This document shows, one piece after another, positions 46,235-58,700 of a stretch of DNA of 64,000 nt. The notes beneath the pieces are model-generated. The model had not been told where the DNA came from. It ran no database searches and saw only the letters and a list, made by a program, of their open reading frames with translations. Made by a program: the position numbers and the translations under genes. Location: assembly GCF_047511655.1 (NCBI RefSeq), contig NC_133392.1, positions 96,713,042 to 96,777,041 on the forward strand, in the 5' to 3' direction. How positions within the stretch are numbered: the stretch's first letter is position 1; every line of letters starts with the position of its first letter. Source of the stretch: Castor canadensis (Eukaryota > Chordata > Mammalia > Rodentia > Castoridae).

Positions 46235-46360
46235 TTTCCCATTTCTTAGATTAGGAAACTGAAAGAGAGAGGAGATTTCAAGTCACACAAAAAGTCACTA
46301 AGAGAATTGCAGTTAGAACTGGAGTCTCCTGATTTTTGTCCAGGACTATTTTATTTATAC
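46235..46360 (-). mobile_element. MIR SINE, minus strand
   Basis: TTAGATTAGGAAACTGAAAG, CACACAAAAAGTCACTAAGA and GAACTGGAGTCTCCTGATTT match the antisense MIR core in order. Confidence 0.7.
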
Positions 46361-46364
46361 AACC

Positions 46365-46425
46365 ATCCAGTGCCATTATTGAGTACTTGTTATGTACAAG
46401 ATACTGTCCTTAGCCGTAGTTATAC
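46365..46425 (-). mobile_element. L2 LINE 3' tip, minus strand
   Basis: TTATTGAGTACTTGTTATGT and ACAAGATACTGTCCTTAG match the antisense of the L2 3' end (short). Confidence 0.55.
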
Positions 46426-47893
46426 CACCATGCTGCCTCTTATCCTATTACGAGCTGTTATGAGCTATATAATATATCCTATTATATAGTCAAACTATTT
46501 CAAAAGGAAGCTTCCAATTTTATTGGTTCATCTTCACTATTATTGATCATTGTTACTGACTCAATTTATCAATATAATGGATTTCATTTTAATTGCACAA
46601 AACTGTAACCTCCAAATTACTACCCTTTACTTCATTATTTCCTAGCAAAATGTCTAAGAATAGGCACGTAGAAAATACACCTTGAAAGAATAAGACAGCA
46701 GCTTCTCTCTGCTCACTGGCACTTGTTCACTGGGTTGCAAATCAGTCAGTTCTGCTTTACGCTGACACTCAGCACAATCAGAACAGAGGTAAAAGTCGTG
46801 GCAACTGACATCATGCTTTCCTCCCCAGCATCCCGTCAGCTCCTTCCTCAGTCTTCTGTTCTGGGTCCCAGGCTTCCAAAAGCCTTTTTCAAAGCTAAAT
46901 CTTAAATGAGAGTAATACTTATTGCACAGGAATAGCTACATTTCATTTTATTTTGTGCCTCTTGAACAGTTTTAGTATCAATGGAGTAAATTTCATATAG
47001 AAGCCAGAATTTCACATAGAATCTGAAAATAAATGTTTAGAAAAGAACACACACACACACACACACACAATCAGAACCACAATCCACAAGATCCTGTCTC
47101 TCGATTAATCTGACTTTGGTCCTCTGAGGAACATTTGTATGGGCTAAAGTATTTGGAAATCAATGCCGCACTAACTCTAAATTTGAACAGTCTGCTAAAA
47201 TAAAAAGAAAAGACAAGCTTCAAAGAAATATACATATATTTTTATAAATGTATATATAAAAATGTATGTATATAAATATATATATATATAATTTTTTAAA
47301 ACCCAATTATTTAAAGAATACTAGCTAAGGAGGTGCTTATCAGATCATTCCATATTTTTTAATTCTTAAAAGTAGAAACCCTAACAAATTACTTTCAATG
47401 GAAAAATATCATCTCAGCATTTATTTATTAAGGATGTATGAGGCACACAATTCTCAAGGAAAACTACAGATTCAGGTTTCTCTTTCATCATGTGCAGTTA
47501 TTAGTAGGAAATATTTGTGAAATCACAGACTGCATTTCCTTACCCCTTGGCATATCACTGGCACTAGGTGACTGCTTCTTATATAAACAAAATTCAAGAG
47601 AGAATCCATAGATTGAAACTTTTTGTGGGGTGATCCCTGCAAAAAAGGAGGAAAGAGATCCAAGATGAAAGGAGATTGAATCCTTACCAGTCAAGAATAT
47701 CCAATTCAGATTTTTATGTGAGTAAAATTAACATTTATTTGATTCAGCAATTGAGATTTTCTAGTTGATCCATTATAGCAGTTAGCATTACCTAAAGTAA
47801 TGAAAGTCTCCACTGTAAAACAAAATTGAAAAAGCTGTTCAATATATTTCAACATACATAAAATAGAAAATGAGTAGAATTTTCCTATGAATT
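46426..47893. other. Non-coding stretch with simple repeats
   Basis: No gene is seen. A (CA)11-12 run is at 47047-47069, and a TATA-rich run at 47230-47293. Confidence 0.5.
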
Positions 47894-47909
47894 AAAAATG
47901 TAGCAGTCT

Positions 47910-48763
47910 CAGTGGGAATGCAAGCTAGTGCAACCACTCTTGAAAAAAATATGGAGGCTTCTTAAAAATCTAAACATAGATCTGCCATATGATCTACGTT
48001 TAGATCAATCCCACTCCTGGGGATATACCCAAAGGAATGTGACTCAGATTACTCCAGACACCCATGTTTATTGCAGCACTATTCACAATAGCCAAGTTAT
48101 GGAAACAGCCAAGATGCCCCACTACTAACGAATGGATTAAGAAAATGAGGCATTTATACACAATGGAATTTTACTCAGCCATGAAGAAGAATGAAATCTT
48201 ATCATTCGCAAGTGAATGAATGGAACTGGAGATCATTCATTCTGAGCAAGTTTAGCCAGGCTCAGAAAACCAAAAATCATATGTTCTCCCTAATATGCGG
48301 ACTTTAGATTTCGGGCAAATACAGCAATGTGTTTGGAATTGGGTCACATGAAGAGGGGAGAGCAAACATGGGAGGAATGAGGTAGGTAAGAAACCCAAAA
48401 CGTGAAAGCATTTGATGTCCCCACTGCAGAGGAACTAATACAGAAATCTTAAAGCAACAGAGGTCAATATGAAAGGGGGATCAGGAACTAGAAAAAAGGT
48501 CAGTTAGAGATGAATCAACGAGGGATGTAACACATTTGTGCATGGAAGCAATTTTAGGAATCTCTCTGTACAGCTATCTTTATCTCAACTAGCAAAAACA
48601 CTTTGTCTTTCTTATTATTGCTTATGCTCTCTCTTCAACAAAATTAGAGATAAGAGCAGAACAGGTTCTGCCTGGAAGCGAGGGAGAGTATGGGGGAGAG
48701 AGAGGGGTGGCGTAGAGGGGAGAAATGGTCCAAACAATGTATATACATATTAATAAACAAATA
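47910..48763 (+). mobile_element. 5'-truncated LINE-1 with target duplication
   Basis: ORF2 C-terminus from AGTGGGAATGCAAGCTAGTG, then 3' UTR and A-rich tail. Flanks: AAAAATGTAGCAGTCT (47894-47909) and AAAAATGTAGCACTCT (48764-48779), 15 of 16 bases identical. Compared with sister copies there is a small insertion (near 47996-48008) and a short deletion before ACACCCATGTTTATTG. Its 3' UTR carries the same kind of G-rich block (48680-48720). Confidence 0.93.
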
Positions 48764-48948
48764 AAAAATGTAGCACTCTGAAAAGTAGCTCCAGGTTATC
48801 AAACCTAGCACAAGTTTTATGGGGATTCCTACAGTAGTTTTTATTCTTTCCATAAGTTCTACGAAGTCCAACCCAAAAATCTTGATTATCCTTCCAGGGG
48901 ATCCTAAGAAAGTTTCTTATGTACTAACAGTCCTCAAGAATGAACATA

Positions 48949-49393
48949 AGCCGGACACTGGTGGCTCACACTTGTAATGCTAGCTACTTGGGAGGCTGAG
49001 ATCTGGAGGATTAGGGTTCAAGGCCAGCTAAGGCAAAAAGTTAGCAACTCCCCATCTCAACCTAGAGCTGGCACAGTGCACCTGGAAAATCCAAGATACT
49101 TGGGAAGCTGATATTGGGAGGATCATGGTTCTAGGCCAGCCCTAGGCAGAAATGTTTGTGACACCCCATCTCAACAGGAAAAAAATAGCTGGACTTGGTG
49201 GAGGGTGACTGTCATCCCAGCAAGAGCAGGAAACAAAATAAAAGGATGGCAGCCCTGACCAGCCTAAACAAAAAAATGAGACCCTGTCTCCAAAATAACC
49301 CCAAAAAAGGGCTGGTAGTGTGGTTCAAATGGTAGAGCACTTGCTTAGCAAGTGTGAAGCCCTCAATTCAAACTCTAGTACCTCCAAAATAAA
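48949..49393 (+). mobile_element. Composite SINE: three B1-like modules plus ID-like module
   Basis: Module 1 (48949-49062) has CGGACACTGGTGGCTCACAC. Module 2 (49064-49178) has AGAGCTGGCACAGTGCACCT and GCTGATATTGGGAGGATCAT. Module 3 (49186-49300) has AGCTGGACTTGGTGGAGGGT and ATGAGACCCTGTCTCCAAAA. The tRNA part (49309-49385) has GGCTGGTAGTGTGGTTCAAA and TTAGCAAGTGTGAAGCCCTC. Flanks AAGAATGAACAT (48936-48947) and AAGAATGAGTAT (49394-49405) suggest one insertion event. Confidence 0.87.
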
Positions 49394-49405
49394 AAGAATG
49401 AGTAT

Positions 49406-50690
49406 GAACCACGTTTTAACTGGCCCTCTCCCTTTGTTTTTCAAATCTACCATCTCTACAGAGTATTTACTGTAATGTCTGCTTCAGTTGCTAAGAATAT
49501 TCTGGCCATAAATGAATAAGCAAAACAGGCTGGTGTATTCAGTGTAGGTCAAAAGATATTTGGACCTACAAGTTTTTCAAATGAATTCAAAATGAATAGG
49601 AGAAATTTATAATGCCTTCTTATTCATTTGTTTCTGAACACTGTTGAGAAAATAATTAAAATATGCTCACTGAATTTCTGAAAGTAAATCTGTTTCTTAA
49701 TTTATGGGAAAATGGTCTGCACCAAACAATGATGCAAACCTACAGAGAAATTCTCTAATTTTATAGACTATGATAACAAAGCAATGGTTGTTTACAGCTT
49801 CTCATGCTGTGTGCATTCTTGTTTGATTACACCCGTTCATAAACAAAGAATTAAAGACAGAAATATGTCAGCCTTCTCAACCCTTGTAAACAATGCTAGA
49901 TAAATGAAGGGCAAATTCAGTGGTAAGAAAATAACTCCATCTAATATAATGACAGGGTTTCTTTCATATTTTTCAAATGCTGTCTTCCTAATTCTTAAAT
50001 CAATCTTATCAAAGGACCTTGATAAAGGGAAATGTTGCTTTAGACAATTTGCTTGAAGCACTTGTAATGTTTAGTATACCTGTAGAAGAAAAAGCCCCAT
50101 TAAGATATTATCCTTTAAAAGGAGCAGGTTGACTGCTTTTACCTACTGTGAACATCAGAAATAGGATTTAAAATTCAATCTATTATACTGCCTTGACAGA
50201 ATTCTTTTACTTTGGCACTGAAAAAAAAAACAAGAATTTATTAAGAATGACTGAATTCAAAGTAAAAGTTTAAAAAGTATATTTGTGTGTGTGTCCACAA
50301 GTTTCAAATAATATTTTTAGAATTAATTCCCCAATCATGGAATATGGTGAGAAGTCCTCAATATAGGGGAGGTAAAGAGCAAGGATTTTTTTCCATTGTG
50401 TATCTTCTGGCATTTACTCCATCTGCTCTGGAAACTTTGTTACTTCTATAGTTGCTTTAATTAGAAGTCTATGGAATTCTTTCTCTCCGTCCACATTAGT
50501 TAATAGTTTCCTGATGTACTGTATGAGCTGGACATTCATTGCATGGTCAGACATCCATCCTCATAATATGAAATCTCCTTAATGCTTTCTCCTCTTCTTC
50601 CAGACTTCCAATTTTAGCATATCTGTCACAGTTCACAGACCTCCCCTATCTATATCACTGGCTCCCATAGTAACCATATCCAATAGTTGG
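49406..50690. other. Non-coding stretch
   Basis: No gene or repeat recognised. Minus-strand frame 49837-50061 has no known domain. Confidence 0.45.
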
Positions 50691-51530
50691 AGTAACAACT
50701 CATCAATAGGCAGATGACTCCTGAATTTATACACCCAACCACAACCTTCCTCAAGAACTTCAGACACAACAAGCCAATACCTACCTATTTTAATGTTGAA
50801 TAAGCTTCACAAACTTAGTGTGACTGAAATCAAACTTTTGATGCCCCTAAAAGCAAAATAAAATTAAAAACCCTCACCTACATTCCCTCTTACCTCAGTT
50901 GATGTCATTACTGTTCCTCTGTCTCACCTCACACTTTGGGCTGCTCAGAAGCATTGTTCCATGACTTATTGTACCCATGACTACCAGCCACCCCACTCCA
51001 AGCCACATAACTCTCTTGGAGTATTAAAAGATCTTCATCACTGCCTCCTCACTACCATCTAATGTCACAGCATACTTTCTATTCTTCATACTTGAGGCCC
51101 TGCTCCACAGTCCTTACTTTCCTCTTATTGGTCTTCAAACATACAAAGCTAGCTCTCTTTGTTGGTTCTTAAATACACATTATTTCTGTCTTAACATCTT
51201 TGTATTGATGTCTCTTACATCTGGGATGTTCTTATCTCAAATTTTTTCATTACTGACTCCTATATTTCATCCATAGCTGTAAAACATCACCTTTCCTAGT
51301 GGATTGCATTTAACCATGCCTCCAAACCAAGTGTCACTCTCTATTCCTTTACTGTGCTTTTCAGGTAGGATTGAAATCTACCTGAAAAAAAAGATTACTT
51401 TTTTTTTTTGCTTATTATTTATGCCCTTCCCTAGAATACAGGTCCTTTGTCTTTCTTCACTGCATCTTCAGTAACTAGAACAATGTGTAGTACATAGAAG
51501 ACACAGTACTTGTTAAATGAATAAAGGAAC
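50690..51530 (+). mobile_element. Long L2 LINE copy
   Basis: An unusually long L2 relic for this window. GGCAGATGACTCCTGAATTT and GAACTTCAGACACAACAAGC come from the ORF end. GAGGCCCTGCTCCACAGTCC, CTCTTACATCTGGGATGTTC and GAATACAGGTCCTTTGTCTT come from the 3' region. ACAATGTGTAGTACATAGAA and AATGAATAAAGGAAC mark the end. No coding capacity remains. Confidence 0.75.
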
Positions 51531-52670
51531 AAATTGAAGTTAATCTTCTTTGTTATGATCTTAGGTACTCTACATGACCAAGACAGAAACTGCCCAACCC
51601 AACTGCTCTGTTTCCACTTGTTTACACTGGTAAAATTTGTGTGTGTGTGTACGTGTGTGTGTGTGATGTGTGTGTGTAATGTGTGTGCAAACTTATAGTT
51701 TGTCTCTAAGGAGCTATTGCACTTAGAATGCAAAGAAAGAATTTCAAGTACTGACCATGATTAATTCTAATACCAAAGGAAAGAAACAGCTTTCCTCTGT
51801 CAGAGTCTAAGTGTCTAGAAAAACTACTAGACTAGCAATGGTTGTTCAAATTACTGTCTTGTATATAGAAACTGGAATATGCCTCTTAAATACAATTTTT
51901 ATACATGAGGTTACTACTTTTTTATTTTTAAATAGTGAAACAAGAGCAATCTTGAAAAAATGAATTTTCTGGAGTAAATAATGGAAAAGCACTATTAACC
52001 TAACCCAGTAGGAAATATGTTGACCACAGTTAGAAATTTATTCTCCTAGAATGCAATACAGAGTTTGCTTACTGGTGCCAATATCTCTTTATAAAACTAA
52101 AGAGAGAAAAAAATATACTACAAGAAGATATATTTTGATTGTTGTATGTTTTGCAAGACAACAGAATGAAAATGTGCAGAAGTATTCAACTGTGGCTATA
52201 GAGTACGTATTATTTTATGTAGTATAACTCCTAAATATCCTTGTCCTGTTTAGATGTCTCAGAGTGTGTAAAGGGAGTAAAATATTCAATTACTTTTTAA
52301 TGTCTCAGAATCACTCTCAGTAAAATGAAATCAATGCAATTGCCAAGAGCTCTCCTTATAGGATCAGCTATATTAATTCAAGAAATGACTCCCTCTCTTC
52401 AGTAACTTTAGTTTGAACATTGTTTACTAAGCTTAACCCTTGGTGGAGATTCAATTTCTTTATGCTTTTGAGAATGAATAGAAAATGCATAATTTTATCT
52501 ATAGGCCATAAAATTGTATCAAGACAGTGAATAGATTGCTAGAAGATTGTAAATTCAACCTGCTGTGTGATATCCAGAATTTCATGTCATCAAATCCTAT
52601 CTTAATATGCCAATAAGATGATATAGAATTGTAGGAAACGAATTAGTGTTTACATGTTCCAAAAGTCAAA
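51531..52670. other. Non-coding stretch with a GT microsatellite
   Basis: No gene is seen. An interrupted (GT)n run lies at 51639-51690. Confidence 0.5.
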
Positions 52671-52998
52671 TATGCTTGCTCCTCAACTTACTGGGTTATG
52701 TCCCAATAAACTCACCATAAGATGACAATATCATAAGTCAAAATGCTTTTAATATACCTATCCTACTAAATGGCATAGCTTAGCAACACAGTGCACTGTA
52801 GTATATCCATTGTTTCCCCTTATGATGTTGTGGCTGACACTTTCCAGCATCACAAGAGTATCATACCTCATGTCACTAACCTAGGGAAAGATCAAACCCA
52901 GAATTTAAAGTACAGTTTCTATTGAACACATATTACTTCCTCACAATTGTAACCTGGAACATCATTAAACTGAATCCTCATAATTCAAGGACCATCTT
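52671..52998. mobile_element. Tigger-like non-autonomous DNA transposon
   Basis: The left end (TGCTTGCTCCTCAACTTACT) and the reverse complement of the right end (TGGTCCTTGAATTATGAGGA) are similar, forming terminal inverted repeats. Internal GTCCCAATAAACTCACCATA, CAGCATCACAAGAGTATCAT and GGGAAAGATCAAACCCAGAA match a mammalian TcMar-Tigger type repeat in order. No transposase is left. Confidence 0.65.
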
Positions 52999-54410
52999 CC
53001 TAGAAGCAGTAAAAGAGAACAGATCTGTGTTCAACTTTTCATAAAACTCACTGTGTAGTCATTTCTAAAAAGATAAATAATGGCCAAAATATTGCTCTTA
53101 GTCAGGCTTGGCTTGTACAGACATTGTATGGTTGGGCTAAGAAGAATTTGCACTCTGCATTTTCTAGATTTAATGAGTGTGGCAGGAGCTATCACATCTC
53201 CAGGGATCAAAGGTGTTTTATCAATATGCTTGGCAAAAGAACTCAGACTTTGATGAGGGTCCTCAGTAGTCTTTGAGAACTATACATTGTTCACATTATT
53301 CCTAGTGCACTGTCATGTAGCTCTGAATGGACCTCTGAGCTATATGACTATTGGAAAAATATAGTAGAGAAGTTTAGATTTCACAATGTAAAATCCAGTT
53401 TTCACATTCCAAGTTTAATATCACCTTGGGGAGAAATTCGTTGTCAGGACCTAGGGAGAAATTGAAATAAGCACATTCCCACTTTTCAGTTGCACAAAAG
53501 ACCTTTCCAATGAAGTTACATTAACAGTTGGATGACCTTTATGTGATCGAGAAAATTCTTTGTATATAAATTTTTAAGAGGCTCCTTTGTAGATATGCCT
53601 TAATGCTAAATAAAGTATAGTCACCTAAAGGCAAACAGCAGTAACTTCCTGGTTATCAGTACATTTGTGAACTTATATTTTAAAAAAAGAAAAGACTCTT
53701 ATTACTTCATAATATTAAGCCAAAACTCTTCAATCACTACTTTCAGATTTTAAAGGTTTAATTCCAAGCAAAAATTACACTGGGACACATCCTAGGATAG
53801 CTATGGGTTTATTCATTCTTTCCCCCTAAACAGAAAATTGGTTTTCTGAGTATACACTATTTTAACAGCAACATAAATGTAGCTCACTACCTTGAATTCA
53901 AATGTAATGGCCTATAATGAACTGAGAACAAGAACAACAATAACAAAGCAAGTCACATGCCAGATTAGGGTATGTAAATACACAGATAATAGGAGTATTC
54001 AAATCCATCCCTTAACAGTGGCTGTGAAAAAATAAGCAGTACAGTATTAAAAAGTTAAATGGCAAGTGAAGTTGGTATTTATAGAATCAAGATGTGATTG
54101 ACCACATCTTTGTGAAAGGACAGTAAATATGTTAATACATTTTAAACGCCTACTAATATTAGTTATAAACTGGAAAACTAAAATTTGTTGATGATGTGAA
54201 AGGCATTTTTATTATATTTACTTAAAGTAGATATGTGAAATACTGTCTACACTTTGCTAAATTTCAAAGGTGATATCTGAGCCCTAATAGAATACAGGGG
54301 ATTGATGAGTTTCATCCTTTTTCTCTAAAAAGAAAGTTGATTATCTGTGTGAATATTAACCAAGAGCAGCTTGTCCTCTTGTTGTTGGCAGTTTGAATTT
54401 GAAAGCCAAT
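52999..54410. other. Non-coding stretch
   Basis: No gene or repeat recognised. Confidence 0.45.
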
Positions 54411-54414
54411 AATT

Positions 54415-54630
54415 TTAGGTCCACATGCACCTAGGTTCAAATCCAGATTCTTTCAGGCTTTGGACAATTTATTTAACTTCTTTGGATCTCACTTAAACCA
54501 ACTATTAAACAAATATTATAATGGGTGCTTTTCAGGGGAATTGATGTGATAAATGTATATAAGAAGTTGACCAGTATAGGTTGCAATACATTGAAGATGC
54601 TCAATAAATGTTAGTTCTCATGGATACACC
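54415..54630 (+). mobile_element. MIR SINE
   Basis: CTAGGTTCAAATCCAGATTC, GGACAATTTATTTAACTTCT and AAGATGCTCAATAAATGTTA mark the tRNA-like part, the core and the 3' end. Confidence 0.8.
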
Positions 54631-54659
54631 CATGGAGACTCCCTGGATTTATGGATTTA

Positions 54660-54780
54660 TGCTTGCCTTACAGCAAAGGAAACTAAAATTGACAGAGATA
54701 AAGTGGCTAATGCAAAATCAGTGAGTCATTTAGAAGCAGAGTGAGAGATAGAATCTTCTGATTTATTAGCTAACACTATA
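54660..54780 (-). mobile_element. MIR SINE, minus strand
   Basis: GACAGAGATAAAGTGGCTAA, then AATCAGTGAGTCATTTAGAA, then GAGAGATAGAATCTTCTGAT follow the antisense MIR core. Confidence 0.65.
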
Positions 54781-54804
54781 GTGAGTACAGAAAGGTTGGA
54801 TCTT

Positions 54805-55020
54805 ACAGGAATAAAACTTTGGAGTCAGATTTAAATTCTAACTCAACACATGGGTTTAACAAGCTGTTTAACCTCTCTAGGCCTCATTTTCCTTATCTAG
54901 AAAACAAATAAATAGCTATTCACAGAGTTACCATAAGAATTGATAGAAATATTGGGTGTAAGTAATATAATTATATACCAGCATCCACCACACATTCAGA
55001 GTTTAACAAGTGGTAGTGAT
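54805..55020 (+). mobile_element. MIR SINE
   Basis: CTTTGGAGTCAGATTTAAAT, AGCTGTTTAACCTCTCTAGG, CCTCATTTTCCTTATCTAGA and CACAGAGTTACCATAAGAAT follow MIR order. Confidence 0.8.
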
Positions 55021-56674
55021 TACTACTGAATACTTTCTGTGTGTATTTAATGAAACATTCTCTAAGATACCCCAAAATGACAAATCTCTTGCCGTGGAAG
55101 AGCCACTAAGGAAAAAAAAAACACAAGAAAACTAATGAGTTAAAATGATAGAAAATAGATCATTTCATGCTGAAGTGACTAGAAAAAACTCACAGAACCT
55201 AAAACTGAAGTGAGTTAAAGGGCAAGAGTATATTCATCTTAACAAAACTTTAGTTATCTTTCTCTTTTTCTTATTGGAAAGGTGAAAAGGCACTTGGAAT
55301 GTCATAATTATAAAAGAAAAGCCAAATACTCTATGTGAAGATTTAAGGAAACAGTTTCCTGTCTTAAGATTGATGGACAATATTCTATCTTGCATATCAA
55401 AAGGCGAAGGAGAGTATAAGGTTCAGTGTGAGAGCTTCCTCGTGCATTGGCTCACTTACCCTTCAAAACATGCACCGTTTTCTAACTCAATGAATAAATA
55501 TCTTAATGTTTCCTTTTCTGAAGCACAAAAAAAGTCTCAAGCTATTTTTCAATAGCATCTCCACAGACTATTGATACACCCATTAAAAACACTGGCAGTG
55601 TGTCTGGTTTGGTTACTTTTTGTTTTTTGATGTACTTTCTAATGGCAGCCACTTGCCTGTGGCAATAATTGTAATTCAATTTATGTATCCACAAAATCAT
55701 CCAATCCTATTGCCTTTTCAGTATCACAAAATAACTTTTCTCTTTAGAGTTAATCAGCCTTACATTGTATATTTTCTATTACCTAGATTTTGCTACATCT
55801 CCAAATAACTTGCAGTGTGAGAAAGTGTGCATTCAAGAAAATAAACACATTATATGTAATGTGACCAACTTGAGTGAATGACAAGAGACACCAATCATGA
55901 AACTGGTGAGTTAATGCTACTAAAAAATTGTGTGTGTTTTTTTGTGTGTCCGTGTGTGTGTTGGTCTGGATAAAGACGTTTTAATCTTTAGTTGTGTTAA
56001 CATAACTTTCTGGTAACATTTAAAACAATTGTTATGAATTTTTTTATATATCCTTTGAAATGTGGTTGAAAACTTCTCAAAGCAATATACATATTATACC
56101 ATACATTAATAATTAGAATATTATATATATATATATATTATTATTATTAGGTATTATAATACTATACATCAAGGTAAACATATATATGTTTAGTATTAAT
56201 ATTTTGAAATATAAATATGAAATAACTTTTTTTCTAATCACTGATTTCAGTTATATTCTGTATAATTTTCCTACCCTCTGATATTATTTGGAGTAATTTC
56301 ATCATTGTTAGTATTCAACATTTCATCTCTAACCCTACCAGGGTTTCCTATTCTGGAGGTCATTTACCACATTACATACAGCCTTGAATGGAATCCCGGA
56401 TTCCTGGATATAGGCAGCAAATGTAAGAGATGTTCTTCCTTTGAGCCATCTTTTCCCTGTCCTCTTTGGAGAACTCCTCCAGGACTGGGGTAGAGAGAAG
56501 GAAGAAGAAAACAGATAAGGGTCTCTTTCCTTCCCTGGGATTTCTTGACAATTTCTTCATTGGTTTGCTGCTTCAACGATGCTACTCTGCTGGTATTCAA
56601 CGCTGATTATGGGCTTGATCAAAAAGCTAATATTTGTGTTCCATGCGCACTGCTATGCAAAATGTAACCCTTGT
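55021..56674. other. Non-coding stretch with small microsatellites
   Basis: No gene is seen. A GT-rich run lies at 55931-55961 and a TA/ATT run at 56124-56150. Short open frames (55370-55555, 55620-55808) have no known domain. Confidence 0.45.
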
Positions 56675-56780
56675 ACTGGCAGTAATGACATCACCTGGAA
56701 GATTGTGAGAATCTCCAACCTGATGAATCAGAACTCAAATTTAACAGAATCGCCTGATGATTTGTATGCACACTAAAGCT
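56675..56780. mobile_element. hAT-Charlie-type (MER5/MER20-like) fragment
   Basis: AATGACATCACCTGGAAGAT, CTGATGAATCAGAACTCAAA and GATGATTTGTATGCACACTA match the end of a common small mammalian hAT relic in order. Confidence 0.5.
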
Positions 56781-56815
56781 TTAACTGTTGTGGTTAAAAG
56801 CAGGTGGTTTTATTT

Positions 56816-56927
56816 TTGCTGCTTTATTTTTATTTATTTATTTATTTATTTTTAATGGTTGTGGTTCTGGAGTTTGGTGGTGCTGGACCTTGTGTAGGTG
56901 CTCTATAACTTGAGCTGCACACTCAGC
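56816..56927 (-). mobile_element. ID-like SINE with (AAAT)n tail, minus strand
   Basis: On the + strand a (TTTA)n run (56816-56853) is followed by GGTTCTGGAGTTTGGTGGTG and AACTTGAGCTGCACACTCAG. These are the antisense of the tRNA-derived module seen elsewhere in the window, so the T-rich run is its reversed tail. Confidence 0.75.
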
Positions 56928-58700
56928 CCTAAAATTAGTTATTTTTTAAGTTTCCCTTCTTTCATACTTGTCATACTTTTAAAGTATAATAAAACAAATT
57001 GCCAGAAAAAAAAAGATAAAGATAGTAAAGCGCTAGCCAGTTTTACCACTTGATTTGACAGACAGACTACAGTTAGAGTAAGGAATAGCAGACTTGCCTC
57101 CACCCCTCCAGAAATGTATATGAGATAGTTTTGTTCAGTTATTAGACATGAGGCAATGCTGGACTTTGAACCCTAATAGAAGAAAAACAAACAAGATCAG
57201 CCTTATTATTACCAACTTTTTGACTAAAGTCATGGCACAGAAAAAGGATGATCCAAGCAGAATAGAGCAAGCTCCTAAAATTGAGGAGTCTGGGATCAGT
57301 GTTCAGTAAATTAAGGTGATATGAGTTTGGTGGGTAGTGTAATAGGAAGCAGGTAGCCAGGAAGTTTCCTTGTTTGTTGCCAAATTCTAATCTATGCATT
57401 AAACTCTGCAGGGCACTGGAACTCTATGAGGCTGGGCAAAAGCTACCAGAAGCCTGCAAGCTGGGCAAACCCAGAGCTCACTGGATCTTGGGAAAACCTG
57501 TCTTGAGTCACTCTCTTGCTTTGATATTGTCTCTGCCTTCACTATATTACTAAAGGATCAGGGAGAAAGGAAAACACACAGAAACAAACCCATAGGATCA
57601 AATTTCTATTGAATGTGTTTTATAAAAAGGTGATATTTATACAGGCTTATTTAAAACATAATACTATCCTTTACACCAGGTTAGTAATTTTTAAGGATTG
57701 TCTTGGGGTTCAATTTGGCTATGATGATGCCCTCCAACAGAGCTATAGATTGATCCCAAAAGGAAAGTAAGTCCTTTCTTTCACTATGAATAATGAAAGA
57801 CATATAATTCCAAAAACTCATTTTTTCACATGATTAAAGGAACTTACTAGTAATGATATCATTTATAAACTGATATTTGTAAGTCAACTTCATTGCATCA
57901 TTAAGTTTACAGAACATTATTGGGTCAGGATTCCAGTAAGAAATCCAGAAAGGCTCTTACCATGCCTACACAAGTACATGTACTTACAATCCCATCACCC
58001 ACTAGGACAGAGCAAGATGTGTGAACTACCGAATCTTTAAAAGTCCTATTTGCACAAATGCCGTTATCAAAAAGTTTGAAATCCAGAAATTTCCAAACTG
58101 TTATATGTAAAAATTTCCAAAGAATACTATGTACAGAGAGATTTAAAAGATTTAAAGGAATCAGTTTCCAAATCTGTAACTTCTATATGTAATATTTCTC
58201 CCTAAATTTAGCTGTCTCAATGCATTAGCCCTAAGTTTCTCTTTCTTACCTCTTGTTTCCTCTCATCTTCTCAGAATATCTTTCACTCCTTTAAAAAATT
58301 GAAAAGGGGTCCTATATATACCATTATGAGATGTATTTTTCTTTTTTTATGGTTAATAAGTGTTCATCAAACTCTCAAACTCTATATGTACTTGATCCAT
58401 TATCTATTAATAATCATTTTAGAATTTCAACTTGGTAGAAGGTTTCAAAATTTAAAGCTTTTGTTCAAAGAAATTTTAAAAGTAAATACAATTATTTATA
58501 ATATTTTGTTGCAGAAAGATGTTTAAGTGGCCAATAAAAAATTTTAGGAAAACATTTTGCTTTTGTGTTAAATTCCCTAAGAGAAGTAGAATAGAATTAC
58601 AATTTCAATGATAAAAAGTAGTAGTGAAAAATTTCAGTCAAAAAAGAGCTTCCACTGTACATTTGTGTGATGATGTGTCCTATATTCTGGCATTGGGTAG
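56928..58700. other. Non-coding stretch
   Basis: No gene or clear repeat. 57180-57480 has the look of an old LTR or LTR-internal relic, but I cannot name it. Confidence 0.4.

Noticed and set aside
47047..47069. CRISPR or other spaced direct repeats
   Set aside because: All short repeats here are simple microsatellites with no unique spacers, and the DNA is mammalian.
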